In this document: positions 45,966 to 54,550 of the stretch, one piece after another | How the letters are laid out: each line of letters opens with the position of its first letter | How positions within the stretch are numbered: the stretch's first letter is position 1 | Program-made: the position numbers and the translations under genes | Notes under the pieces: model-generated | Told to the model about the DNA's origin: nothing | Database searches by the model: none | What the model saw: the letters and a program-made list of their open reading frames with translations, nothing else | Origin: CADEED01 sp039931065 | GTDB taxonomy: Bacteria > Pseudomonadota > Gammaproteobacteria > Steroidobacterales > Steroidobacteraceae | Reading direction: 5' to 3' | Assembly (NCBI GenBank): GCA_039931065.1 | Contig: JBDTSP010000019.1 | Location: 1-64,000, forward strand | Length of the DNA stretch: 64,000 nt

Positions 45966-47470
45966 TAGTCGGACTCGGGCCGCATGTGCGGGAACAACAA
46001 CACGTCGCGGATCGACGGCATGTCGGTGAAGAACATCACCAGCCGATCGATGCCCACGCCGAGCCCGGCGGTCGGCGGCATGCCGTACTCGAGCGCGCGC
46101 ACGTAGTCGGCATCGTAATACATCGCTTCGTCATCCCCGGCATCCTTGCGCTCGACCTGCGCACGAAAACGTGCCGCCTGGTCTTCGGCATCGTTGAGCT
46201 CCGAGAAACCGTTGGCGATCTCGCGACCGGCGATAAAGAACTCGAACCGGTCCGTTAGGAACGGATCTTTATCGTTTGCGCGCGACAGCGGGCTGACCTC
46301 CGCCGGGTACGCGTAGGCGAAGGTCGGCTCGGTGAAATTGTCCTCGGCGAACTTCTCGAACAGTTCGATCTGCAGCTTGCCCGCGCCGTCGCCGGGCTTG
46401 AAGTTGATGCCATGTTTGCCGCACAGCTCGCGTAGATAGGCAACGTCGCGCGCGCGCGCCAGATCGATTCCGTCCGGTATGTGTTTGGCCACGGCTTCGA
46501 TCACGGTGATGCGCGTGAACGGCTGGTTGAGGTCGTACTCGCGCCCCTGATAGGTGACCTTGCGATTGCCGAACAACACGTCGGCGAGACCTTGCATGGC
46601 ACGTTCGATCATCACGATGAGATCCTGGTAGTCGGCATAAGCGACGTACAACTCGAGCATCGTGAATTCGGGGTTGTGTCGCGTCGACACGCCCTCGTTG
46701 CGGAAATTGCGGTTGATCTCGTAGACCCGTTCGAGCCCGCCCACCGTCAAGCGCTTGAGGAACAGCTCCGGCGCGATGCGCAGGAACATGTCCATGTCGA
46801 GCGCGTTGTGGTGCGTCTTGAACGGCCGCGCGGCGGCGCCACCCGGAATGGTCTGCAACATCGGTGTTTCGACTTCGAGGAAATCCATGGAGTCGAGGAA
46901 GTCGCGCAGGTATCTCAAAATGCGATTACGCGTGATGAAGACGTTGCGGCTCTGTTCGTTGACGATCAGATCGACGTAGCGCTGGCGGTAACGCGTGTCG
47001 ACATCCGCCATGCCGTGCCATTTGTCGGGCAGCGGTCGCAGGGATTTCGTCAGCAATCGCAACTCTTCGACGCGCACGGACAATTCTCCGGTCTTCGTCT
47101 TGAACAACGTGCCAGTGGCCGCGAGGATGTCGCCGACATCGTATTTCTTGAACGCGTCGTAAGCCTCCCCGAGCGTGTCGCGCTGCAGGAAGATCTGGAT
47201 CAGCCCGGTACGGTCCTGCAGCTTGGCGAAACTCGCCTTGCCCATGATGCGCTGGAACATCATGCGGCCCGCGACGTGTAATCGCACCGGCGGATTCGCT
47301 TCAAACCATTCCGCGGGTTTGGCGCCGTATTCCGCCTGCAGCAGCGAGGCGAGCACGTCACGGCGATAGTCGTTCGGGAATGCTGGCACGCCCGCCGCCT
47401 TCGCCGTTTCACGCCATGCCGAAAGTTTCGCGCGCCGCTCCGCGATGAGTTTGTTCTCGTCTTCGCTCAC
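45965..47470 (-). CDS. lysS: Lysyl-tRNA synthetase, class II
   Basis: Charges tRNA-Lys. OB-fold anticodon domain (about 55-160; RLHVAGRMMFQRIMGK) and class II core with motif 2 (FRNEGVSTRHNPEFTMLE) and motif 3 (GLGVGIDRLVM). It has 501 residues. The start is GTG 47470, overlapping the prfB TGA (GTGA); prfB-lysS is a common pair. Confidence 0.97.
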   Translation of the reverse strand: MSEDENKLIAERRAKLSAWRETAKAAGVPAFPNDYRRDVLASLLQAEYGAKPAEWFEANPPVRLHVAGRMMFQRIMGKASFAKLQDRTGLIQIFLQRDTLGEAYDAFKKYDVGDILAATGTLFKTKTGELSVRVEELRLLTKSLRPLPDKWHGMADVDTRYRQRYVDLIVNEQSRNVFITRNRILRYLRDFLDSMDFLEVETPMLQTIPGGAAARPFKTHHNALDMDMFLRIAPELFLKRLTVGGLERVYEINRNFRNEGVSTRHNPEFTMLELYVAYADYQDLIVMIERAMQGLADVLFGNRKVTYQGREYDLNQPFTRITVIEAVAKHIPDGIDLARARDVAYLRELCGKHGINFKPGDGAGKLQIELFEKFAEDNFTEPTFAYAYPAEVSPLSRANDKDPFLTDRFEFFIAGREIANGFSELNDAEDQAARFRAQVERKDAGDDEAMYYDADYVRALEYGMPPTAGLGVGIDRLVMFFTDMPSIRDVLLFPHMRPESD

Positions 47471-48562
47471 AGTCCCGCCTTCAAAGATGCTTCGAGGAAT
47501 GGTTCGAGGTGCCCATCGAGCACCTTGTTGGTGTCGCCGATCTCGACGTCGGTACGCAGATCCTTGATGCGCGACTGGTCGAGCACGTACGAACGGATCT
47601 GGTTGCCCCAGCTCACATCGCTCTTGGAGTCTTCCAGCACCTTCGAGGCAGCATTGCGCTTGTTGACTTCCAGCTCGTAGAGCTTGGCCTTCAGCATCTT
47701 CATCGCCGTCGCGCGATTCTTGTGCTGGCTGCGTTCGTTCTGACAGGCCACGACAATGCCCGAGGGACCGTGAGTGAGGCGCACCGCCGACTCGGTCTTG
47801 TTCACGTGCTGGCCGCCGGCGCCGCTCGAGCGGTACACATCCATGCTGATGTCGGCCGGGTTGAGGTCAACCTTGATGTCGTCGTCGACTTCCGGCGATA
47901 CGAACACCGACGCGAACGAGGTGTGGCGGCGATTGCCCGAATCGAACGGCGACTTGCGCACCAGGCGATGCACGCCGATCTCGGTGCGCAACCAGCCGTA
48001 GGCGTAATCGCCCTTGATCTCGATGGTCGCGCTCTTCATGCCGGCGACTTCACCTGGCTGGGAGTCGATGACTTCGGCAGCGAAGCCGCGCGCGGCGGAC
48101 CATTTCAGATACATGCGCAGCAGCATCTGCGCCCAGTCCTGAGCTTCGGTGCCGCCGGCACCGGCCTGGATGTCGAGGTATGCGTTGTGCGAATCCATCT
48201 CGCCCCGGAACATGCGCTTGAATTCGAGCTCGCGCACGTCGACTTCGAGTTTGCCAGCGTCGCGTTCGATTTCGCCCGCCATGGATTCGTCGTTCTCGCT
48301 TTCCGCAAGTTCGAGCAGTTCGCTCGCACTGCTGATCGCGCCGGTCGCCTTGTCGATGCTGGCGATCTCGGTCGTCAAACGCGCGCGTTCCTTGCCCATT
48401 TCCTGGGCCCGCTCGGGCTTGTTCCAGATCTTGGGGTCTTCGAGCTCGCGGCTGACTTCTTCTAGCCGTTCTTTCTTTTGGTCGTACTCAAAGAAACCCC
48501 CTCAAGGAAAACATACGTTCCTCGAGATCTTTGAGCTGACGCTTCAGCATGTTGATTTCCAT
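47467..48562 (-). CDS. prfB: Peptide chain release factor 2, expressed by +1 frameshifting
   Basis: Terminates at UGA and UAA. A short first frame starts at ATG 48562 (MEINMLKRQLKDLEERMFSL) and reaches an in-frame TGA at codon 25 (48488-48490). A +1 shift on CTT continues as EYDQKKER into the long frame, giving 364 residues in total (E. coli 365). Tripeptide SPF (stop-codon recognition) and the GGQ loop (SSGAGGQHVNKTES) are present. A plain frame caller would start it wrongly inside. Confidence 0.95.
48488..48502 (-). promoter_or_regulatory. Programmed +1 frameshift site of prfB
   Basis: Minus strand AGGGGGTTTCTTTGA: an internal Shine-Dalgarno (AGGGGG), three bases, the slippery CTT and the TGA stop, followed by G. 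Same spacing as the E. coli site. RF2 shortage delays TGA reading and promotes the shift, giving autoregulation. Confidence 0.95.
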
Positions 48563-48573
48563 GGCCGCGGAGT

Positions 48574-49038
48574 CTACTTGAGCTGACGCTCCATGAATAT
48601 CGACAGGGGGTCGGGTTGGTACGGGGGAAACGCGGTGATCTCCTTGAAACCCGCACGCCGATAGAGCTTGAGCGCGCCGATGCTGACGTTGCCGGTTTCG
48701 AGCCGCGCCAGCGGCAACCCTTCCGCCCGCGCCCAATCGAGCAGTTTGACCAGCATGGCCAATGCAATTCCGCCGCCACGCGCCTTGGGCTTGAGATACA
48801 TACGCTTGAGCTCCGCCCACTCGCCGCAGTTCTTGACTGCGCCACAGCCGACGAGCACGCCCTCCTGCTCCACCACCATGAACACGCTGCGTCCCGCGGC
48901 CAAAGCCTCCGGCGGATCGAAGTGATTGCTTTCGGCCGGATACAGCGCCGTATTGAACGCATCAAGTTCGGCGATCAGCGCACGCACCTCCGGCGCCAGC
49001 GGGTCGCCGATGCGGATCGTGTAAGTCCCCGTGATCAT
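48574..49038 (-). CDS. GNAT family N-acetyltransferase
   Basis: A 154-residue acetyl-CoA-dependent transferase. The acetyl-CoA loop KPKARGGGIALAML fits the R/QxxGxG/A motif, and ALKLYRRAGFKE is the C-terminal GNAT signature. The substrate is unknown; PAESNHFDPPEAL resembles small-molecule or polyamine-type acetyltransferases only weakly. It overlaps recJ (ATGA) and precedes prfB by 11 bases. Confidence 0.88.
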   Translation of the reverse strand: MITGTYTIRIGDPLAPEVRALIAELDAFNTALYPAESNHFDPPEALAAGRSVFMVVEQEGVLVGCGAVKNCGEWAELKRMYLKPKARGGGIALAMLVKLLDWARAEGLPLARLETGNVSIGALKLYRRAGFKEITAFPPYQPDPLSIFMERQLK

Positions 49039-50744
49039 CGCAGTACGTGATCCACGAGCAATTGCAGGCGGCGCTCACCCTTGTATTCGTTGATATCCAG
49101 CCGGTAGACCAGCCGGATGTCGCCCTCCGGCAGCGGCGGGTTCTCGTCGACACCTTTGAAATTGAATGCGATGGCATCGAAGCTGCGCGCCTGGTCTGCG
49201 GTGGTGAGCCACATCTTCAGATGTTTGTCGCCCACCACGCGGGCGTTCTTGATGGCGAATACACCGTCGAAGCACGGTTCCGGAAACGCCTGGCCCCAGG
49301 GTCCGCCTTCGCGCAGCGCCTGCGCCGTTTCGAGCGCAATCTCATCGCTCGACAACTCGCCATCGGTTTCGACGCGGTTCGAAGGAATCGACGGATCGCG
49401 CCAGCGGGTCACCTCCTGGTCGAATGCCTGCGCGAATGCATCGAGATGTTTCTCTTCGATCGACAGGCCGGCTGCCATTGCATGCCCGCCGAAGCGGTTG
49501 ATCAATTCCGGGTGACGCGTCGCGATGCCGTCGAGCACGTCGCGGATGTGGATGCCCTGCACCGAACGCGCCGAGCCTCTCAAACTACCGTCCGCGTTAC
49601 GCGCGAACGCGATCACCGGGCGCCGCACCCGGTCCTTGATGCGGCTCGCCACGAGGCCAACGACCCCCTGGTGCCAGGCCGGGTCGAACAGACACACGCC
49701 ATGGCGCGACGCACCGTCGCCGGGATCGCGCAAACCGCTGACCGCGGCCAGCGCCGCGCCCTGCATTTTTGCTTCGATCTCGCGCCGCTCGGTGTTGAGC
49801 TGGTCGAGGCGCGTCGCGAGCGCCAGCGCTTCGGAATCGTCGTCCGTCAGCAGGCAACGAATGCCGATCGACATGTCGTCGAGCCGGCCGGCCGCGTTCA
49901 GCCGCGGTCCGATGGCGAATCCCAGGTCGGCGGAGGTCAGCGACGGCGCATTGCGCTTGCCGATCGCCAGCAGCGCGCGAATGCCGGCGATCGCGCGCCC
50001 GGCGCGAATCCGGCGGATGCCCTGCGACACCAGCACGCGATTGTTGACGTCGAGCGGCACCAGGTCTGCGACCGTACCGAGCGCCACCAGGTCGAGGAAA
50101 TCGGTGACCGGCGGCATCACGATCGTGCCGCGCTGGTCGAGTTCGCGCCGCACCGCCGCCATCACGTAGAACGCCACGCCGACTCCCGCCAGGGCACGCG
50201 AACCGAAGCGGCTGCCGGGAACATTGGGATTCACGATCACGTCGGCCGCGGGCAACTCGGGCCCCGGCAGATGATGGTCGGTGATCAACACCTTGATGCC
50301 CCGCGCCCGCGCGGCCGCGACGCCGGCATTACTCGAGATGCCGTTGTCGACAGTAATGATGAGTGATGGCGCCCGCTCGGCGGCGATCCCGACGATCTCC
50401 GGAGTCAGCCCATAGCCGAATTCGAAGCGGTTCGGCACCAGGAAATCGACTTTCGGAAAACCCCAGGCGCGCAGGCAACGCACAATCAGCGCGGTGCTGG
50501 TCGCGCCGTCGGCATCGAAATCGCCGATGACCAGGATGCGGCGCTCGCGGTGCTCGAGGATCAGCGCCACCGCCGCCTCGATACTTTCGAGCGAACCCAC
50601 CGGCACCAGCCTATCTAGCGTGAGCGCGAGGTCGGCCGAATCGCGTACGCCGCGCGCCGCGTACGCACGGCGCAACACCGGATGCAGGCGTGCATCGGCG
50701 ATTTCGGTGTGAGTGGCGACGCGCCGTTCGATGACCAGTTGCAT
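49035..50744 (-). CDS. recJ: Single-stranded-DNA-specific exonuclease RecJ
   Basis: 5'-3' exonuclease in recombination and mismatch repair. DHH phosphoesterase motifs: GDFDADGATST, TVDNGISS, ITDHHLPG (the DHH), and DHHA1 GRLDDMSIGI; the C-terminal OB fold ends at 569 residues (E. coli 577). It commonly neighbours prfB-lysS, as here. Confidence 0.97.
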   Translation of the reverse strand: MQLVIERRVATHTEIADARLHPVLRRAYAARGVRDSADLALTLDRLVPVGSLESIEAAVALILEHRERRILVIGDFDADGATSTALIVRCLRAWGFPKVDFLVPNRFEFGYGLTPEIVGIAAERAPSLIITVDNGISSNAGVAAARARGIKVLITDHHLPGPELPAADVIVNPNVPGSRFGSRALAGVGVAFYVMAAVRRELDQRGTIVMPPVTDFLDLVALGTVADLVPLDVNNRVLVSQGIRRIRAGRAIAGIRALLAIGKRNAPSLTSADLGFAIGPRLNAAGRLDDMSIGIRCLLTDDDSEALALATRLDQLNTERREIEAKMQGAALAAVSGLRDPGDGASRHGVCLFDPAWHQGVVGLVASRIKDRVRRPVIAFARNADGSLRGSARSVQGIHIRDVLDGIATRHPELINRFGGHAMAAGLSIEEKHLDAFAQAFDQEVTRWRDPSIPSNRVETDGELSSDEIALETAQALREGGPWGQAFPEPCFDGVFAIKNARVVGDKHLKMWLTTADQARSFDAIAFNFKGVDENPPLPEGDIRLVYRLDINEYKGERRLQLLVDHVLR

Positions 50745-50753
50745 GGCGGGCGA

Positions 50754-51767
50754 TTATGCCTTCGTGCGCGCGTGCCGTTGCCCAAGCTGGGTGAGCCAGG
50801 GTTTGTTGCCGCGCCAGAGGCGCCAGGCGGGCCGTGCCGCGACGCGGAACCAGCGATCGTTGGCAATGATGTCGAAAGCCGCGAGTGTGCCGTCGGACAA
50901 TGCGGCTCGAACCGGCGCAAACCAGTTTGCCTCGAGCGCTGCCAACGACTCAGCCGGCGCGCCGTTGATGGGCATCAGCTCGACCAGCACCCGATCGGAC
51001 GCGGCGCGCACCTCGGCAAATCCCGCCGGCACATTTGTCGGAAAAGCGCCGATCGTGGCGCGCGCCAATGCCGCAAAGGCCGGATCGTCGCCGTGGAAGT
51101 GCAGTATCGAGCGGTTTTCCGGTAACGCGCGCGGTGGTAGAGGCAGGCGCGGTCCGCCACCCCACAACCACAATGACGTCAGACGCGGCAGGCCAGAGCG
51201 TTCGCGCGCCAGATTCACCGTCGCGCCATGCATCCACATTTCTATTTCCGCCGAGAGCCGTCGCAACTCGCGCGCTGGCGCACCCGACGGCAAGGCGTGG
51301 CCAATCTCCGTATCGAGCAGGCGAGCCGGGTCGACGGTCTCGACCTGCGCGGGCGCAAGACCTGACAACACGAATCCGCGCGGGCCTGCATCGTGGAGCA
51401 CATACGGCGCGAACGTGCGGGTGAATTCCTCGCGCCATTGATCGCGCTCGGCGGCCGCGACTCGCGGCAACCCGCGCTCGAGCATGCGCACGTGATCGAG
51501 GCGCGCTTCGAGTCGCACCGGGGTCGCGAGCCAGACGAAGTCGCCCGCGGCCGCGACCTCACCCGCCGCCAGCGTCGCGGCCGGTGAAACCAGATCGGCG
51601 CGGCCGAGATCCCGGGCGAGCCAATGCCGCCAGTCGGTGATGTGTGTGCTGTGCGCGAATCGCAGCAGCCAGTCGAGGTGGGGCAGCTCCAGCGGTTGAA
51701 CCGCCGCAGCGCGCGCGGCTTCCTCCGGCAGATACAGGTCGGAGAGAATAAGAGTCAGCCTTCGCAT
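50754..51767 (-). CDS. RpfE-like protein (phosphoglycerate mutase-like)
   Basis: A 337-residue protein that resembles the RpfE-type proteins found next to recJ in xanthomonads. LTLILSDLYLPEEA at the N-terminus recalls the metal-binding strand of alkaline-phosphatase-like phosphoglycerate mutases, and the C-terminal half contains SLWLWGGG and FDIIANDRWFRV. Function is unknown. It is the promoter-proximal gene of the recJ-prfB-lysS-murI run and diverges from the next gene by only 15 bases. Confidence 0.7.
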   Translation of the reverse strand: MRRLTLILSDLYLPEEAARAAAVQPLELPHLDWLLRFAHSTHITDWRHWLARDLGRADLVSPAATLAAGEVAAAGDFVWLATPVRLEARLDHVRMLERGLPRVAAAERDQWREEFTRTFAPYVLHDAGPRGFVLSGLAPAQVETVDPARLLDTEIGHALPSGAPARELRRLSAEIEMWMHGATVNLARERSGLPRLTSLWLWGGGPRLPLPPRALPENRSILHFHGDDPAFAALARATIGAFPTNVPAGFAEVRAASDRVLVELMPINGAPAESLAALEANWFAPVRAALSDGTLAAFDIIANDRWFRVAARPAWRLWRGNKPWLTQLGQRHARTKA

Positions 51768-51782
51768 GCGTTATCGTAAACG

Positions 51783-52175
51783 ATGAAAATCACTCAGCAA
51801 CCGACCGTCGGCATCAATCTCATCCGCCGGTACGGCGCGGACTTCATCACCCTCGGTGAGGAAGACATTCGCGCCAGTTGCCTGGTCACCGCGGCCACTC
51901 TCACCCGCGATTGGGCGCCGCGGACGGTCGAGGAACTGAAGATGGAACATCTGTCGCCCCTGTTCGAACTCGCGCCCGAGATCGTGGTGCTCGCAACCGG
52001 CCCGCAGCAGACGTTTCCACGCGCGGCGCTGCGCGCCGAATTCGCGACGCGCAGGATTGGTTTCGAAGTGATGGAAGTTGGCGCGGCCTGCCGCACCTAC
52101 AACGTACTGGTGGGCGAGGAGCGGCGCGTGCTGGCGGCGATTCTGCTGCCCGGATCCGGGAAGGGATCCGGGTGA
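51783..52175 (+). CDS. Mth938-like domain protein
   Basis: A 130-residue protein of the Mth938/Xcc1710 family, related to the mitochondrial complex I assembly factor NDUFAF3. LSPLFELAPEIVVLATGPQQ and VGAACRTYNVLVGEERRVLAAIL are conserved. Function in bacteria is unknown. The start codon lies 15 bases from the divergent RpfE-like start, so its promoter must overlap that gene or the mRNA is nearly leaderless. Confidence 0.85.
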   Translation: MKITQQPTVGINLIRRYGADFITLGEEDIRASCLVTAATLTRDWAPRTVEELKMEHLSPLFELAPEIVVLATGPQQTFPRAALRAEFATRRIGFEVMEVGAACRTYNVLVGEERRVLAAILLPGSGKGSG

Positions 52176-52325
52176 AAGCACAGGGGGAGAAAGTTGTTTA
52201 GCGAGGCCAATGGTTCGAAGCTGACAGACTCGAATTACTGGCGAAATTTTTTCTTCTTCTTTTCGGCGACTTCTTCTTATTGCCGCGACTTCCCCGTTCT
52301 CCCCTGTGCCCTCAACCGGATCCCC
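52163..52325. repeat. Long imperfect inverted repeat in the AT-rich convergent spacer
   Basis: Arms 52163-52191 and 52297-52325 pair over about 24 of 29 positions (for example AGCACAGGGG against CCCCTGTGCC), with about 105 bases between. The left arm overlaps the end of the Mth938-like gene. The loop is T-rich (TTTTTTCTTCTTCTTTT). It could be a structured 3' end, a small RNA or a decayed palindromic element. Confidence 0.6.
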
Positions 52326-52390
52326 TCACATATTGAAGAGTGCCATGTCGGCGAGCGGCGACATCAAAACATGTTAAATGCGGACTGACA

Positions 52391-52402
52391 AGGCTTAAGC
52401 CT
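52391..52402. repeat. 12-base perfect palindrome AGGCTTAAGCCT
   Basis: Self-complementary site in the gene-free spacer; possibly a protein-binding site or a chance palindrome. Confidence 0.5.
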
Positions 52403-52474
52403 AATGGCTCACAACCTGCCTCTGAATACGACCGCCTGCTTCTAACAAAAACAAATACTTAGCGAACATTCCGC

Positions 52475-52494
52475 ATTCGAGAATTTACTCGAAT
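52475..52494. repeat. Small inverted repeat ATTCGAG-AATTTA-CTCGAAT
   Basis: Seven-base perfect arms with a six-base AT loop, 19 bases beyond the pcm stop. It may act as a weak terminator stem for pcm, but no T run follows closely on the minus strand. Confidence 0.45.
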
Positions 52495-52512
52495 ACTGTG
52501 CTGCAGCGAAAA

Positions 52513-53178
52513 TCAGCCGAGTCCACCGAGCATCGGCACGAAGGCAACCTTGCCGAGCACTTCACGCTCGATGTGTTCGTCGCGACGCGTGAAGCGAATG
52601 AGTTCCTGCGCGCCCTCCGGACCCACCGGCACGATCAGCCGGCCCTTGTTAGCCAGCTGCGTGAACAGCGCCTCCGGCACCGCGAGCGGCGCCGCGGCGA
52701 CCAGGATTCCGTCGAAAGGCTTCTGCGATTTCCAGCCGGCGAATCCATCGCCGTGCTTGAGCATCACGTTCTTGACGCCGAGCTCCTTGAGTGTGGCCTT
52801 GGCGCGCTTGGAGAGCGGGCCGATACGCTCGATCGAGTAGATCTTCTTTACCAGCGGCGCCAGCACCGCGGTCTGGTAGCCGCAGCCCGTGCCGACTTCG
52901 AGCACCTTGCCAACCTTTCGACCGCCTTCCAGCAGCGCTTCGGTCATACGCGCCACGATGTACGGCTGCGAGATCGTCTGGCGGAATCCGATCGGCAGCG
53001 CGGTGTCTTCGTACGCGCGGCTAGCCAATGCCTCATCCACGAAGATGTGGCGCGGCACGTTGCGGATGCGATCGAGCACCGTCAGATTGGCGATGCCCTG
53101 CTCCCGCAGACGCTGGATCAGGCGATCGCGCGTGCGCGCGGAGGTCATGCCGATGCCCGCGTTGCGCTGCTCGCTCAC
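52513..53178 (-). CDS. pcm: Protein-L-isoaspartate O-methyltransferase
   Basis: Repairs isoaspartyl residues in aged proteins using SAM. Rossmann motif VLEVGTGCGYQTAVLA and the PIGFRQTISQPYIVARM segment are diagnostic. I chose GTG 53178, which overlaps the surE stop (GTGA), giving 221 residues; ATG 53148 (MTSARTRDRL) is an alternative closer to the E. coli length (208). Confidence 0.95.
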   Translation of the reverse strand: MSEQRNAGIGMTSARTRDRLIQRLREQGIANLTVLDRIRNVPRHIFVDEALASRAYEDTALPIGFRQTISQPYIVARMTEALLEGGRKVGKVLEVGTGCGYQTAVLAPLVKKIYSIERIGPLSKRAKATLKELGVKNVMLKHGDGFAGWKSQKPFDGILVAAAPLAVPEALFTQLANKGRLIVPVGPEGAQELIRFTRRDEHIEREVLGKVAFVPMLGGLG

Positions 53179-53948
53179 GAGCCAGCCCAGCTGCGCAGGG
53201 TGTCGAGTTCCGCGTGATTCGTGAGATCGACTGTGAGCGGCGTGACCGACACGTAGCCCTGCGCCACGGCGTGGAAATCGGTGCCGGGGCCCGCGTCCTG
53301 GCTCTTGCCCGCGGGCCCGACCCAATACACCGGGCGGCCACGCGGATCTTCGGCGCGGATCACCTTCTCCGAGCGATGGCGATTGCCGAGACGCGTGACC
53401 AACATTCCCTTCACGTCCGCGATCGGAATGTTGGGGACATTGACGTTGAGGATCGTCGCACGGCCGAGGGCGTGGACAATGGGTGCAGCGATCAGCTTCT
53501 CGACGATCAGCCGCGCGAAGTGGCCGGCGGTTTCGAACAGACGCGGGTCGTCTCCGCGCAGCCCGTCGGTGTTGAGCGAGATCGCGACCGCGGGTTTGCC
53601 GAGGTGGCGGCCTTCCGTGGCGGCCGCGACCGTGCCCGAATACAACACGTCGTCGCCGAGATTGGCGCCGTCGTTGATGCCGGACACGACCATGTCGGGT
53701 TCGAACGGGAACAGGCCCGAGATCGCGAGGTGCACGCAATCGGTGGGCGTTCCACCTTGCAGGAAGTAGACGTCGTCTTCCGCCTTTTCGACGCGTAACG
53801 GCATGTCGAGGGTGAGTGAATTGCTGGCGCCGCTGCGATTGCGATCGGGCGCGACCACTGTCAGATCGCCTACACCCTGCAACGCTTCGCGCAGTGCGAG
53901 GATGCCGCGTGCGCGGTAACCATCGTCGTTGGATATGAGGATTCGCAC
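53175..53948 (-). CDS. surE: 5'/3'-nucleotidase SurE
   Basis: Survival protein; phosphatase on nucleoside monophosphates. The metal-binding start RILISNDDGY (D8, D9 region) and SGINDGANLGDDVLYSGTV are diagnostic. It has 257 residues. GTG start at 53948. It is coupled to pcm, a conserved pair. Confidence 0.96.
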   Translation of the reverse strand: MRILISNDDGYRARGILALREALQGVGDLTVVAPDRNRSGASNSLTLDMPLRVEKAEDDVYFLQGGTPTDCVHLAISGLFPFEPDMVVSGINDGANLGDDVLYSGTVAAATEGRHLGKPAVAISLNTDGLRGDDPRLFETAGHFARLIVEKLIAAPIVHALGRATILNVNVPNIPIADVKGMLVTRLGNRHRSEKVIRAEDPRGRPVYWVGPAGKSQDAGPGTDFHAVAQGYVSVTPLTVDLTNHAELDTLRSWAGS

Positions 53949-53958
53949 CGGCGCGCAA

Positions 53959-53964
53959 TATACT
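53959..53964 (+). promoter_or_regulatory. -10-like box TATACT upstream of smr
   Basis: TATACT in the gap from the divergent surE start. Transcription from here would begin near 53971, just upstream of the GGAGG before the TTG start of the Smr gene. -35 is weak. Confidence 0.4.
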
Positions 53965-53987
53965 CAATGCGTCAACGCGGAGGTAGC

Positions 53988-54542
53988 TTGAGCGGCAAAC
54001 GCACCGATCCGGACACGGATCTGTTTCGTGAGGCCATGATCGACGTGAAGCCGATCAAGGCGCGTGCACCTGTGCCCGCCGCGCGCCGCAAACCGCCCGC
54101 CCGCGCGCGGTTCAGCGCCGCCGATCGCGCCCTGGTGCTGGTGGAAAGCCTGCAGGGGTTTGGCGATGGTGAAATCACCGACACGGGTGACGAGATTTCC
54201 TTCCGCCGCGCCGGCGTGCAGGAAGGGATCCTGCGGAAACTGAAACGCGGCGATTACCGCGTCGAGGACATCTGCGACCTGCACGGTTTGCGTGCGGATG
54301 AAGCCAAGGCGGCGTTGCGCGGGTTCCTGGCCGAGTCGCTGGCGCACAACCTGCGCTGCGTGCGCATCATTCACGGCAAGGGAAAGGGTTCGGGCCCGAA
54401 AGGCCCGGTGCTGAAGGTGGCCGTGAACATGATCCTGCGCAAGACCGCGCCGGTGCTGGCGTTCACCTCGGCGCGACGCGTCGATGGCGGCACCGGCGCC
54501 ATCAACGTGCTGCTGTCTAACCAGTCCAGCGCGAAGGCGTAG
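53988..54542 (+). CDS. Smr domain protein
   Basis: A 184-residue protein with a C-terminal Smr (MutS2-related) domain: DLHGLRADEAKAALRGFL and IIHGKGKGSGPKGPVLK, the core of the Smr nuclease fold in the SmrA/YdaL-type stand-alone proteins. The N-terminus is basic and disordered (PVPAARRKPPARAR). I chose TTG 53988 because a perfect GGAGG lies five bases upstream; an in-frame ATG at 53967 is upstream of that site and only two bases from the -10 box. Confidence 0.85.
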   Translation: MSGKRTDPDTDLFREAMIDVKPIKARAPVPAARRKPPARARFSAADRALVLVESLQGFGDGEITDTGDEISFRRAGVQEGILRKLKRGDYRVEDICDLHGLRADEAKAALRGFLAESLAHNLRCVRIIHGKGKGSGPKGPVLKVAVNMILRKTAPVLAFTSARRVDGGTGAINVLLSNQSSAKA

Positions 54543-54550
54543 CTTTTCGG

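Larger units (their letters stand above)
52176..52512. other. 337-base gene-free spacer between convergent genes
   Basis: Noticeably more AT-rich than its surroundings, with no open frame I would support. It holds the long imperfect inverted repeat, a 12-base palindrome AGGCTTAAGCCT (52391-52402), a 7-base stem ATTCGAG/CTCGAAT (52475-52494) and one CTAACAA heptamer. I see no tRNA and no standard terminator for either gene. In many gammaproteobacteria nlpD and rpoS follow pcm at this place; they are absent here. Confidence 0.7.

Noticed and set aside
52194..52388. Possible small protein in the AT-rich spacer
   Set aside because: TTG start, no ribosome-binding site, a run of five Phe from the T-rich loop, and no resemblance to known proteins.
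53028..53798. Plus-strand frame opposite surE
   Set aside because: Antisense to surE, no family signal.
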